Assembly (NCBI RefSeq): GCF_029382225.1
Contig: NZ_JARLTC010000027.1
Location: 1-64,000 of the forward strand
Origin: Spongiactinospora sp. TRM90649
GTDB taxonomy: Bacteria > Actinomycetota > Actinomycetes > Streptosporangiales > Streptosporangiaceae
Length of the DNA stretch: 64,000 bases
Direction: 5' to 3'
Below are positions 21,896 to 30,112 of this stretch, piece by piece; position 1 is the stretch's first letter; the number at the start of each line of letters is the position of its first letter. The notes under the pieces are model-generated. The model was given only the letters and a program-made list of their open reading frames with translations, was not told the DNA's origin and searched no databases. The position numbers and the translations under genes are program-made.

Positions 21896-22560
21896 AGACG
21901 ACGCGGTCCGGGAGTTCGCCTCCCTCCTCCCCACTCCGCGCGGGGAAGGGACGTCCGCTTCGGCCACACGGGTGTGAACGCGGAATTCTCGGAGGCCGGG
22001 ACGCGGTGCCGCGCCCCGACCTGCCGCCTGAAAAGCGCGATGTCCTGGACCATGCGTCCGGCATCGCCTCCGCCGTTCCCGGCATTGGCGTGAAAGGTGA
22101 AACACCACTGGTTACCGAACCGCACCCCGAGCGCCGCACGCCCAGCCGGGACGACATTTTCCACCGCCGCGACCTCGTCGGCGGGACGTTGGGTGAGGAT
22201 CGCCATGTCGTTGCGGTTGCCGCCGGTATCGGTCTCCAGCCCGTAGAGCTCGTAGGACGCGTGGTCGCTGGGAGGCCTCCACCGGGTGTGGAAGATGGGG
22301 TCGCCGTTCGGCAGACCGCTCGGCAGATCGGGCTGCGGCTCTCCGGGAAGCCCGGTCCGCCGCCCGTCGGCCCGGAGGCGCATGGAACCGGCTTCCTGCA
22401 CCGCGACGATCTCCGCGGCCCGGGCGTATCGGGCCACGTCGGAGGGGGGCGGTCTTCGCGGAAAGTGCGGAGCGCACTGTCCTTCCTTTCTTCCAAAGTG
22501 GCCATGTGACCGCGTCCAGCGGGCGGACTTGGGGCCGCCTCGGAACCGGCGCGACTTCAT
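21889..22560 (-). pseudogene. CdtB-like endonuclease/exonuclease/phosphatase, truncated
   Basis: The minus-strand frame contains AAEIVAVQEAGSMR, LETDTGGNRNDMAILTQRP and GRAALGVRFGNQW-CFTFHANAGNGGGDA. These are core segments of the EEP superfamily, closest to the cytolethal-distending-toxin-B-like proteins of actinomycetes (Mg-dependent DNase fold). The N-terminal beta strand (normally T-W-N-M-Q) is scrambled. After MVQDIALF the expected D-F-N and S-D-H metal-site motifs are missing because the frame runs into the XRE remnant. ATG at 22560 follows AAGGAG. I judge it non-functional. Confidence 0.65.
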
Positions 22561-22760
22561 GAGCTCCTTCTTCGTCGTGCTCCTGGGCTGACCGGCCCCA
22601 CGGCGGCACATATCGGTACCGACAGCGGTTGAACCCACAAATCGGTCATACTCATGACACCGTGCAAGCCGCACGCGATCAACGACGAATCAGCGCGTAT
22701 TCCGACAGGCTGCGCCTGTCTATCCTTTCCAAGCCTGTCAACCCACTGGACCATGAAACC

Positions 22761-23747
22761 GTGGATCTTCGTCAGCTTGAGTACGTCATCGCGGTCGCCG
22801 AGGAGCTGCATTTCGGCCGCGCGGCGGTGCGGATGCACGTCGCCCAGCAGTCGGTCAGTGAGCAGATCCGCAGGCTGGAACGCGAGATCGGCGCCCCGCT
22901 GTTCATCCGCACCAGCCGGCGGGTGACCCTGACCGCGGTGGGCGAGGCGTTCCTGCCCGAGGCACGGCGGACGGTCGCCGCCGCCCGTCACGCGCTGGAC
23001 ACCGGCCGCCGCGCCGCCACCGGCCCCGCCGGCGAACTCCGCCTCGGCTACGCCGAAGACCTCGGCCCCCGCCTGTTCCAGCTCGCCGTCCCCGAACTAA
23101 GGAGCCGGTTCCCCGACATCCGGCCGCTCCCCTGCCCGATGACCACCGCCGACCAGGTCACCGCCCTCTGCGACGGCCGCCTGGACATCGGCTTCTGCTG
23201 GAACGCCGAGACCGGCCCCGACCTGGACTCGCTGCTGGTCACCCGCGAATCCCTCGTCGTCGCACTCGCGGCCGGACACCCCCTGGCCGCCGAGACCGCC
23301 ATCGACCCGGCGCGGCTGTCGGAGCTGCCGCTCATCGTGGTCGAGCGAGACATCAACCCCTGGCTGCACGACCACGTCGTCGGCCAACTGCGGACCCGCG
23401 GCGCCACCGTGCGGATCCACCGGGAGATCTCCAGCCTCGACCGGCTCCTGCCGCTGGTCCTCGCCGACGCCGCGATCGGGATCACGATCGGCGGAGCCGC
23501 CCTGGCCCGGATCCTGGCCGGTATCGTGTACCGGCCCTTCACCGAGCCGAGCCCGCACGCCGACCACCGCATCCTCTGGCGCCGCGACACCGCCGACCCC
23601 GCCGTACTGGCCTTCGTCGAGATCGTCCGCCAACTCCGCGACGCCGGAGCCTTCCGCCCCGGCCTCCCAGGCCTCCTGGGCTTCCCCGGCCTCCACGGTG
23701 AACCGCCAAAGTCCCCCGCACACCACCGCCGCACGTTCGGACGGTGA
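22761..23747 (+). CDS. LysR-family regulator
   Basis: 328-residue transcription factor. The N-terminal winged helix begins at once (VDLRQLEYVIAVAEELHFGRAAVRM, then QQSVSEQIRRLEREIGAPLF), so the GTG at 22761 is the natural start; the frame is open further upstream but without family sequence. The C-terminal part is the periplasmic-binding-like effector domain. The last ~30 residues (GLPGLLGFPGLHGEPPKS...) are low-complexity and look like an extension into formerly non-coding DNA. Its target is unclear; no obvious divergent gene exists, since the upstream gene is broken. Confidence 0.85.
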   Translation: MDLRQLEYVIAVAEELHFGRAAVRMHVAQQSVSEQIRRLEREIGAPLFIRTSRRVTLTAVGEAFLPEARRTVAAARHALDTGRRAATGPAGELRLGYAEDLGPRLFQLAVPELRSRFPDIRPLPCPMTTADQVTALCDGRLDIGFCWNAETGPDLDSLLVTRESLVVALAAGHPLAAETAIDPARLSELPLIVVERDINPWLHDHVVGQLRTRGATVRIHREISSLDRLLPLVLADAAIGITIGGAALARILAGIVYRPFTEPSPHADHRILWRRDTADPAVLAFVEIVRQLRDAGAFRPGLPGLLGFPGLHGEPPKSPAHHRRTFGR

Positions 23748-23796
23748 ACCACCTGTGGAGGGTGCTGACCCGTGAGCCTGCCGAGGCTGCCGGCCC

Positions 23797-24015
23797 GCTG
23801 CCAGGCGGAGTCGCCGCCTCGCCGGAGGCCGGGGGCATCGGCCCGGAGGGGCGGTGGGGGTGGGTAACGGCGGAAAGGCCACGGCACGGACGGCGAGCCC
23901 GGGGAGGGCCTTCGTAGCCGGTGCCGTAACGGCGGGAGGCGACCACACCCGGTGAGCGCCGGGCACGAGGACGTCACCGGGTACGGGCGTCGGCTGAAGG
24001 GGGCTTGCCGTACAG
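23797..24015. repeat. Direct repeat, copy 1 (about 220 bp)
   Basis: Nearly the same sequence as 24966-25158. A 24-base identical block (23797-23820) is followed by a variable middle and then by a block at 23881-24015 that matches 25022-25158 at all but a handful of positions. It lies directly downstream of the RelE-like gene. No coding function is evident. Confidence 0.85.
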
Positions 24016-24052
24016 CGGCGAAGCCCACGTTGGGCTCAGGCAGCCGTCGCCA

Positions 24053-24307
24053 TCAGCCAGCCCAGAGGACTCGTAACACGACGACGCGACGCTCCTCTTC
24101 CATGATCAGATAGAAGACGAGCCCCTCGGCCTGCTGACCGAACGCATGGGTGCGTATCTGACCGTCCTGCTTGGAGCGATACAGCGCGTTCCCCGCCCAC
24201 GGTTGCAGTTCCAGGAGGCGGATGAGTTCGCGGAAGTGAGGCAACGCCTCCTTCGGCAGAGCCGCTATCGCTAGGGCGGCCTCGTCGTCGTCCTCAACCT
24301 GATACAC
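24053..24307 (-). CDS. RelE/ParE-like toxin-type small protein
   Basis: 84-residue protein with the compact RelE/ParE-like pattern: short helical N-terminus (ALPHFRELIRLLELQPWAG) and C-terminal strands with basic residues (QIRTHAF, ERRVVVLRVLWAG). In the RelE superfamily such proteins cleave mRNA on the ribosome or poison gyrase. The GTG start lies 10 bases after the stop of the DUF6247 gene, so both are one operon. Whether it is toxic cannot be told from sequence. Confidence 0.65.
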   Translation of the reverse strand: MYQVEDDDEAALAIAALPKEALPHFRELIRLLELQPWAGNALYRSKQDGQIRTHAFGQQAEGLVFYLIMEEERRVVVLRVLWAG

Positions 24308-24317
24308 GCCCTAACAT

Positions 24318-24647
24318 CTACAGGCCGCGCTGGTCCAGCGTCTCCCATATCGGCCTGGTGGACACAGCCTCACCACGAAGCAACCGTTCTGCGGTGTCCA
24401 ACATGTCCCGATGTCCCTCCGGATCGGCGGAAGACCATGCGACGCGCCACCAGCGTTCGATGAAGGCCACGAGAGGGGTCAGGTCAAGAGTCTCCATCGC
24501 CTCGGTCATCACGGCGCGATACTCGCGGTCAAAGTTTCCGGCGTCCTCAGGCAACAGGGCGGCACGGATCGCACGCGGGTTCTTCTCCGGGGTAGCGAGG
24601 AACGGCGCCCGTGCGGGCGGCTGATGGTCGTGCGGCTGCAGGGTCAC
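24318..24647 (-). CDS. DUF6247-family protein, putative antitoxin partner
   Basis: 109 residues matching DUF6247 (PRAIRAALLPEDAGNFDREYR; FIERWWRVAWSSADPEGHRDML). The preferred start is the second of two adjacent GTG codons at 24647, because AGGAGG ends six bases before it; longer upstream frames read into the flanking repeat. Being upstream of, and coupled to, a RelE-like gene is the standard antitoxin position, but DUF6247 itself has no proven function. The pair is bracketed by long direct repeats, a sign of mobility. Confidence 0.7.
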   Translation of the reverse strand: MTLQPHDHQPPARAPFLATPEKNPRAIRAALLPEDAGNFDREYRAVMTEAMETLDLTPLVAFIERWWRVAWSSADPEGHRDMLDTAERLLRGEAVSTRPIWETLDQRGL

Positions 24648-25204
24648 CACGGGCCTCCTGAGATTGTCACGAGCCACCACTGCCAGAGTCGGCCCCATGC
24701 CCGAGAGCACCGGCGTCTCGCGTAGGTCGTTGCCCATCCGATCATCCCCACGGCACAGGAGAGCACTCACCACCAGACTAGCGACTCTGCCAGCGCCGCG
24801 CTGTTCACCCCGCGATGCGCGCTCCCTGTCAATGATGGCCTTCCGAAACGGAACGGCCACTGGCCGCCGTCTCCCCGGCGTACGCGCGCCTCTAGCCCGT
24901 CCGGCAGCCTTCGTTAACGTCCGGTGGACGGGTCTGGCTGGAGAGACGGTCCACGTTTCCAGTCTGCTGCCAGGCGGAGTCGCCGCCTCGGCGGAGGTAT
25001 TACGCCGAGCGGCGGCGGGCGACGGCACGGACGGCGAGCCCGGGGAGGGGCCTTCGTAGCCGGTGCCGTAACGGCGGGAGGCGGCCACGCCCGGTGAGCG
25101 CCGGGCACGAGGACGTCACCGGGTACGGGCGTCGGCTGGAGGGGGGCTTGCCGTACAGGAAAGGGCCCCGCACAGGCTCCGCTCCCCAGGACGGCCCCGC
25201 GCTG
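24648..25204. other. Gene-free stretch upstream of the DUF6247 operon
   Basis: 557 bases hold the promoter of the DUF6247/RelE pair and, at 24966-25158, copy 2 of the direct repeat. Open frames on both strands are Arg/Pro-rich and show no family resemblance. Confidence 0.5.
24966..25158. repeat. Direct repeat, copy 2 (about 190 bp)
   Basis: Same orientation as copy 1 at 23797-24015. It shares GCTGCCAGGCGGAGTCGCCG and following bases at its left end, and a ~135-base block at 25022-25158. The variable middle is about 27 bases shorter than in copy 1. It ends about 45 bases before the stop of the DSD1-family gene. Confidence 0.85.
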
Positions 25205-26308
25205 TCAGTGGCGGGCCTCGATTGGGTGGTGGTCGACGGCTCGGGCGCCGTCCACCAGGTGCAGACCGCTCCACATGTTGGTGGTGCCGCAGGCGTGGTT
25301 GGGGATGACGCGGAGCAGGTCGCCCACGCGCAGGCCGTCCGTGCCCGGACCGGTCAGGAAGCCGTGTTCCTCGTGGCCGGTCGTGAACTCCACCCCGTCC
25401 AGCGGCTTGCCCTCTAGGTCGCAGACCACGCCGAGGACGCCCGCCGTCGCGATGGCGTCGGAGCTCATCGCCTTGATGCCCGCGTCCACGATCACCGTCC
25501 CCGCGCGCTGCGTGCTCACGACCCGGGTCAGCACGGTCTGCGCGCACTGGTCGAACCCGGCGCTGCCCAAACGGACCTGGTTGGCGTCGTAATAGACATA
25601 CGTGCCCGGCCGGGCCTCGGTGACGCCGGGCGCGAAAGGCGCCGAGTTGGCCCCCGGGGTGGAGCCGACCGAGACCAGTGGGCAGGCGTGGCCGTCGGCG
25701 CGCAGCGCGTCGGCGACCTGGACCAACGTGCGGCCCGCGAGCGCGCCCGCGGCCTCCAGTCCCGCACGGTCGGGGCCGTAGGCGGCGAGGTGGCCTTCGT
25801 GGGTGATGACGCCCCGCAGACTGAGCGCGGGCAGCGCGGCCAATGCCCCGGCGACCTCGACGGCACGCCCCGGATCGACGCCCGCCCGGTGCAGCCCCGT
25901 GTCCACCTCCAGCACGTACGGCACCGCGACCCCGGCCGCCTCCGCCGTCCGCGCGAGCGGTTCCGCCGACTCCACCGAGTCCAGCGCCACGGTCAGCCCG
26001 CCCCGTCCGAGCGCCCCGACGGCGAAGGCGACCTTGGCGGGCCCGACCGGCTGGTGCGCCCACAGCACGTCCTCGACGCCCGCGTCCTGGAGCAGCGCGA
26101 CCTCGGCCGGGGTGGCGCAGGTGAACCCGGCAGCGCCGTGCGCGAGCTGGCGGCGCGCGACCGCGACGCACTTGGAAGTCTTGAAGTGCGGGCGCAGCGC
26201 GACCCCGGCCGCCCGGTAGGCGGCGGCCATCGCGGCCAGGTTGGCCTCCATGCGCTCCCGGTCGACGAGCAGCGCGGGCGTCGGCAGGTCCGCGAGGGCG
26301 GTGGTCAC
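25205..26308 (-). CDS. DSD1-family PLP enzyme (D-threonine aldolase / D-serine dehydratase-like)
   Basis: 367-residue enzyme with an alanine-racemase-type TIM barrel. Pyridoxal phosphate should bind Lys43 in RPHFKTSKC, and the divalent metal His338 and Cys340 in PNHACGTTNMW, as in eukaryotic-type D-serine dehydratase and metal-activated D-threonine aldolase. It would split or dehydrate a D-beta-hydroxy amino acid; which one is unclear. The GTG start overlaps the stop of the amidohydrolase gene as GTGA. It is the last gene of the long catabolic operon; the RidA encoded upstream fits a dehydratase that releases reactive enamines. Confidence 0.85.
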   Translation of the reverse strand: MTTALADLPTPALLVDRERMEANLAAMAAAYRAAGVALRPHFKTSKCVAVARRQLAHGAAGFTCATPAEVALLQDAGVEDVLWAHQPVGPAKVAFAVGALGRGGLTVALDSVESAEPLARTAEAAGVAVPYVLEVDTGLHRAGVDPGRAVEVAGALAALPALSLRGVITHEGHLAAYGPDRAGLEAAGALAGRTLVQVADALRADGHACPLVSVGSTPGANSAPFAPGVTEARPGTYVYYDANQVRLGSAGFDQCAQTVLTRVVSTQRAGTVIVDAGIKAMSSDAIATAGVLGVVCDLEGKPLDGVEFTTGHEEHGFLTGPGTDGLRVGDLLRVIPNHACGTTNMWSGLHLVDGARAVDHHPIEARH

Positions 26309-27132
26309 GCCAGGCCCATCTGCGGCCGGGGGTCGCCGTCCAGCAGCCATTCGACGGTCTCCTTCCGGATCTCCGGGAACCCGGACGGCCGCTGCCCGAC
26401 CATGTCGCGCAGCCCGGCGACGGCCTCCTCCGGCGTCCACAGCGGGTAGTCGGACCCGAAGACCAACCGGTCGACCACGTCCCATTCCTGGGCGCGGGCC
26501 AGCGCCAGGTATCCGTCCATCGGCCGCGCCCAGGACGCCGACACGTCCGCGTAGACGCGGCGGTTCTTGCGCAGCGTGACGATCGTCTCGCGCTGCCACG
26601 GATGCCCCAGGTGCGCGATGATCTGCACCAGCCCGGGGTGGCGGCGCGCCACGTCGTCCACGACCAGGGGGTTGCTGACCGACAGGTCACCGGCGGGGCT
26701 CGGCGTCGCGCCCATGTGCCACAGCACGACCAGGCCCGCGTCGGCGGCGGCCCGGTAGAACGCGTCGTGGACGGCGTCGCGCGGGTCGAACAGCGCCAGC
26801 ACCGGATACAGCTTGATCCCGCGCAGCCCGCGCGCCACGCCGTCGGCGAGCTGGTCGAGCACGTCGGGGTCGGTCGGGTCGAGCGCCATGAACCCGATCG
26901 TCTCGGTCTCGGTCTCCGCGCAGAACCGCTCGGTGTGGTCGTTGGGGGTGAGGACCCCGGCGGCCGTCGCGCGGATGCCGAACACGCACGCGGCGGTGAC
27001 CCCCTTCATCGCGCGGTCGTAGTCGGCGGGCCCGAACTCGTGGGCGCCGCGCCCGTAGACGGGCGCCCAGTGGTCGTCCCACTCGTGGCCCCAGTGTTCG
27101 GGCCGCTGGCAGTGGGTGTGAAAGTCGATCAA
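26305..27132 (-). CDS. Amidohydrolase-2 family metal hydrolase
   Basis: 275 residues, TIM-barrel hydrolase or decarboxylase of the amidohydrolase superfamily. Metal-site motifs: IDFHTHCQ at the N-terminus, VVLWHMG, IIAHLGHPW and VFGSDYPLWTPEEAV near the C-terminus. The substrate is unknown; relatives act on lactones, amides and aromatic acids. TTG at 27132 overlaps the IclR stop as TTGA and AGGAG sits seven bases upstream, which decides the start. It is co-translated with its neighbours in the D-amino-acid operon. Confidence 0.85.
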   Translation of the reverse strand: MIDFHTHCQRPEHWGHEWDDHWAPVYGRGAHEFGPADYDRAMKGVTAACVFGIRATAAGVLTPNDHTERFCAETETETIGFMALDPTDPDVLDQLADGVARGLRGIKLYPVLALFDPRDAVHDAFYRAAADAGLVVLWHMGATPSPAGDLSVSNPLVVDDVARRHPGLVQIIAHLGHPWQRETIVTLRKNRRVYADVSASWARPMDGYLALARAQEWDVVDRLVFGSDYPLWTPEEAVAGLRDMVGQRPSGFPEIRKETVEWLLDGDPRPQMGLA

Positions 27133-28001
27133 GGATTCTCCTGGACTTGTGGTGCTCCGGAGCGCAGCGAGGAGTGCAGGTATTCCAGCGCGGCGACGAC
27201 GTCGGCGTCGGAGGCCAGGGCGGACGCCGCCGCGCGCAGCCGGTCGAGGTAGCGGGTCCGCTGTTCGTCGTCGAACTCGGCGGACGGCCCGGACACGCTG
27301 ACGGCGGCCACGCAGACGCCGTCCACCTCGACCGGTACGGCGACGCACCGTAATCCGACGCTGCCCTCGTTGTCGTCGAGCGCGTAGCCGCGCTGGGCGA
27401 CGGCCCGCAGGTCGGCGGTCAGGGCGTCGAGCGTGGTGTGGGTGTGCTCGGTGCGGGGCTGGAACGGTTCGGACGGCAGGTGCGGTGTGATGTCGGCCGG
27501 TTCGAGGCGGGCGAGCAGCATCTTGCCGAGCCCGGTGCAGTAGGTGTCGTCGCGGGTGCCCGCCGTGGTGTGGAAGCGGATCGGCCGGTCGGGTTCGCGG
27601 ACGCACACGTGCAGCACCTGCCGCCCGTCCAGCACGCCGAGGTTGGCGGTCTGCCCGGTGTCGGCGGCGACCCCGGCGAGGTGGTCGCCGGCGATCTGCG
27701 ACAGGTCCAGCCCGGACAGGTAGGCGGTGGACAGGGTCAGGGTCTTGTGGCCGAGCCGGTAGGCGGGGCGCTCGTCGGCGCGCACCACGTAACCCATCTC
27801 CTCCAGGACGCCGAGGAGCCGCACCAGGGTGCTCTTGGGCAGGCCGGTGCTCTGGTGGAAGTCGGTGAGCGTGAGCGTGGCGCGCTTGGTGGCGAGCCGT
27901 TCCAGCAGGAAGAGGCCGCGGGCCAGGGCGTTGGTGTGGTAGTCGGCCGAGGCCGGGCGGTCGTCGTCCACGTCGGTGCGGCGGGCCGTGGTTCGTGTCA
28001 T
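27129..28001 (-). CDS. IclR-family regulator of the catabolic cluster
   Basis: 290-residue regulator. The winged helix is at about 25-85 (LTLTDFHQSTGLPKSTLVRLLGVLEEMGYV) and the C-terminal IclR effector domain carries ARLEP, DDNEGSVGLRCVAVPV and VAAVSVSG. It lies inside the operon it presumably controls, 16 bases after the deacylase gene and coupled to the amidohydrolase. IclR-like palindromes of the type TGGAAT-x-x-ATTTCCA lie at the divergent promoters near 38.7 and 40.2 kb and are its likely targets. Whether it represses or activates is not visible. Confidence 0.88.
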   Translation of the reverse strand: MTRTTARRTDVDDDRPASADYHTNALARGLFLLERLATKRATLTLTDFHQSTGLPKSTLVRLLGVLEEMGYVVRADERPAYRLGHKTLTLSTAYLSGLDLSQIAGDHLAGVAADTGQTANLGVLDGRQVLHVCVREPDRPIRFHTTAGTRDDTYCTGLGKMLLARLEPADITPHLPSEPFQPRTEHTHTTLDALTADLRAVAQRGYALDDNEGSVGLRCVAVPVEVDGVCVAAVSVSGPSAEFDDEQRTRYLDRLRAAASALASDADVVAALEYLHSSLRSGAPQVQENP

Positions 28002-28017
28002 GATGCCTCGTCTCCGA

Positions 28018-29580
28018 TCAGGGGATGCGCAGGATCTCGCCGGGACGCGCGCCGCCGTGCGCGCCGTCCTCGACCACTCGGCGACCGCCGACGATGACCG
28101 CGCGGATCCCGTCCGGATACTGCTGGGGTGCTGTGAACGTAGCCCGATCGGCGATCCGTTCGGGGTCGAACACCGCGATATCGGCGATGCTCCCGGCCCG
28201 CAGGACGCCCCGGCCGGCGAGCCCGGCGCGTTCGGCCGGGGCCGAGGTGCATTTGCGGACCGCCTCGGCGAGGGTGAGCCCGCCGGGGCGGCGGACGTAT
28301 TCGGCGAACAGCCGGGGGTAGCAGCCGTAGGAGCGGGGGTGGGGGGCGCCGCGGCCGGTGGGGCCGTCCGGGTCGAGCGCCTGGCCGTCCGAGCCGATCA
28401 CCGAGGCGGGGTGGGTGAGCGCGTCCAGCAGGTCGCGTTCGCTGCGGCCACCGGCCACCATCAGGACGGCGTTGCCGTGCGCGGCGAGCAGGTCGAGCGC
28501 GGCCCGCGCCGGGTCGCCCTCGCTGAGGGCGGCGACGGTTCGCCCTGTGCCCAGGTCGTCGGGTGTGCGGCTGATCGTGATGTCGTCCCAGGTGAGCGGC
28601 ATGTCAGCCCATTCGGCGACGACGCGGGCGCGGACGCCCGGCTCGGCCAGCCGTTCCCGCGTCGGGCCGTCGCCGCCTTCCTGGGCCCAGGCGGGGAGCA
28701 GTTGCGAGAGCGGCGCGTTCCCGGCCAGGTAGGGGTAGACGTCGAAGGCCACGTCGGCCCCGGCGGCGCGGGCGTCGTCGATCAGTTCGAGCGCGCGGGC
28801 GACCGATCCGTGGTTGCGCCTGCCGACCGCGACCAGGTGGGAGATCTGAGTCCGGCAGCCGGTGTCCGCCGCGACGCGCAGCGCCTGGCTGACGGAGCCG
28901 AGCAGCCCGTCGGCGTAGTCGCGGACGTGCCAGGCGAACATCCGCCCGTGGGCGGCGGCGGTGGCGCCGAGCGCGGCCAGTTCGTCCTCGTGCGCGTAGC
29001 AGGCGGGGGCGTAGACCAGGCCGGTGGAGACCCCGGCGGCGCCCGCCGCCAGCGCGTCGCCGAGCAGGCCGCGCATCCGGTCGAGTTCGGCGGCGCTCGC
29101 GGGGCGGTCGCCGAACCCGACGGCCGCCGCGCGCAGCGGGATGTGCGCGACGAGCGCGGCGACGTTCACCGACGGCCGGGCGGCGTCGAACGCGGCCAGG
29201 TAGCCGGGCACGTCGGTCCAGTCCCAGCGGACGGCGGGGTCCAGGTCCAGGTACGCGGCGGCGGCCCGCAGCGCCCCGGAGTCGGCGGCCACGGGTGTGA
29301 CGCCGAGGCCGCAGTTGCCGACCACGACGGTGGTGACGCCCTGCCGCACCGCGCTCTGGGCGAGCGGTCCCGACAGCAGGGTGAGGTCGGAGTGGGTGTG
29401 CACGTCCACGAATCCGGGCGTCACGACGTGCCCGGAGGCGTCGATGGTCCGTGCGGCGGGACGGCCCGTCAGGTCGCCGATCGCCTGGACGCGCCCGTCC
29501 GCCACGGCCACGTCGGCGGGGCGGGGCGGGGCACCGGTGCCGTCCACGACCGCCCCGCCGGTGATGAGCAGGTCGGTCAT
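28018..29580 (-). CDS. N-acyl-D-amino-acid deacylase (D-aminoacylase)
   Basis: 520-residue amidohydrolase-superfamily enzyme that would release D-amino acids from N-acylated forms in the cytoplasm. The metal ligands match D-aminoacylase: His61 and His63 in VDVHTHSD and Cys90 in GNCGLG (29 residues apart, as in the Alcaligenes enzyme), then ISHLVAVG and SDGQALD with the catalytic Asp. The N-terminal strand TDLLITGGAVVDGTG and C-terminal IADIAVFDPERI complete the beta-sandwich. ATG overlaps the RidA stop as ATGA. Its product would feed the DSD1-type enzyme encoded downstream. Confidence 0.88.
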   Translation of the reverse strand: MTDLLITGGAVVDGTGAPPRPADVAVADGRVQAIGDLTGRPAARTIDASGHVVTPGFVDVHTHSDLTLLSGPLAQSAVRQGVTTVVVGNCGLGVTPVAADSGALRAAAAYLDLDPAVRWDWTDVPGYLAAFDAARPSVNVAALVAHIPLRAAAVGFGDRPASAAELDRMRGLLGDALAAGAAGVSTGLVYAPACYAHEDELAALGATAAAHGRMFAWHVRDYADGLLGSVSQALRVAADTGCRTQISHLVAVGRRNHGSVARALELIDDARAAGADVAFDVYPYLAGNAPLSQLLPAWAQEGGDGPTRERLAEPGVRARVVAEWADMPLTWDDITISRTPDDLGTGRTVAALSEGDPARAALDLLAAHGNAVLMVAGGRSERDLLDALTHPASVIGSDGQALDPDGPTGRGAPHPRSYGCYPRLFAEYVRRPGGLTLAEAVRKCTSAPAERAGLAGRGVLRAGSIADIAVFDPERIADRATFTAPQQYPDGIRAVIVGGRRVVEDGAHGGARPGEILRIP

Positions 29581-30083
29581 GGCGTGGCCGACGTTTCGCC
29601 GGGCCGTTCGGGGTCGCGCAGCCGGAAGCGCGCCTGCACCTCGACGGGGCTGCCGGTGGGCAGCGCGGCCACGCCGAGGGCGGCGCGGACGTGCCGTCCC
29701 ACCTCCTCGCCGAGCACCTCGACGAACAGGTCGGTCGCGGCGTCGGCCACCAGGTGCTGGTCCGTGAAGCCGGGCACGGAGGCCACCCACACGGTGACCG
29801 ACTCGACGCGTTCGACCGCGCCGAGGCCGCCCTCGCCGGCCAGGCCGTCGCGGACGGCGGTGAGGACGTTGCGGGCGCACTGCCGCGCGCACGATCGGGC
29901 CGTGTCGAGCGTGACGTCCTCGCCGACCCGTCCCTCGGCGAGCAGCTTGCCGTCCCGGACGGCGACCTGGCCGGAGGTGACCAGCGTCGTCCCGGACCGC
30001 CGGACGGGGACGACCTGGGCCCGCGCACCGGCGGGACCGGGCTCGGCGGGGGCGGCGGCCAGGCGGGCGTCGGCGTCGTGCAT
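29577..30083 (-). CDS. RidA-family protein
   Basis: 168 residues, a RidA/YjgF-type protein with a longer N-terminus than the ~130-residue archetype. Family features: LVTSGQVAVRDGKLL, ARQCARNVLTAVRDGL and GRHVRAALGVAALPTGSPVEVQARF, with the usual final Arg/Glu-bearing strand. RidA hydrolyses enamines and imines released by PLP dehydratases, which fits the DSD1-type enzyme of this operon. AGGAG precedes the ATG by five bases. It starts 30 bases after the transporter genes. Confidence 0.85.
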   Translation of the reverse strand: MHDADARLAAAPAEPGPAGARAQVVPVRRSGTTLVTSGQVAVRDGKLLAEGRVGEDVTLDTARSCARQCARNVLTAVRDGLAGEGGLGAVERVESVTVWVASVPGFTDQHLVADAATDLFVEVLGEEVGRHVRAALGVAALPTGSPVEVQARFRLRDPERPGETSATP

Positions 30084-30112
30084 GGTGTCTCCTCGATTCG
30101 AAATGGAAGGGG

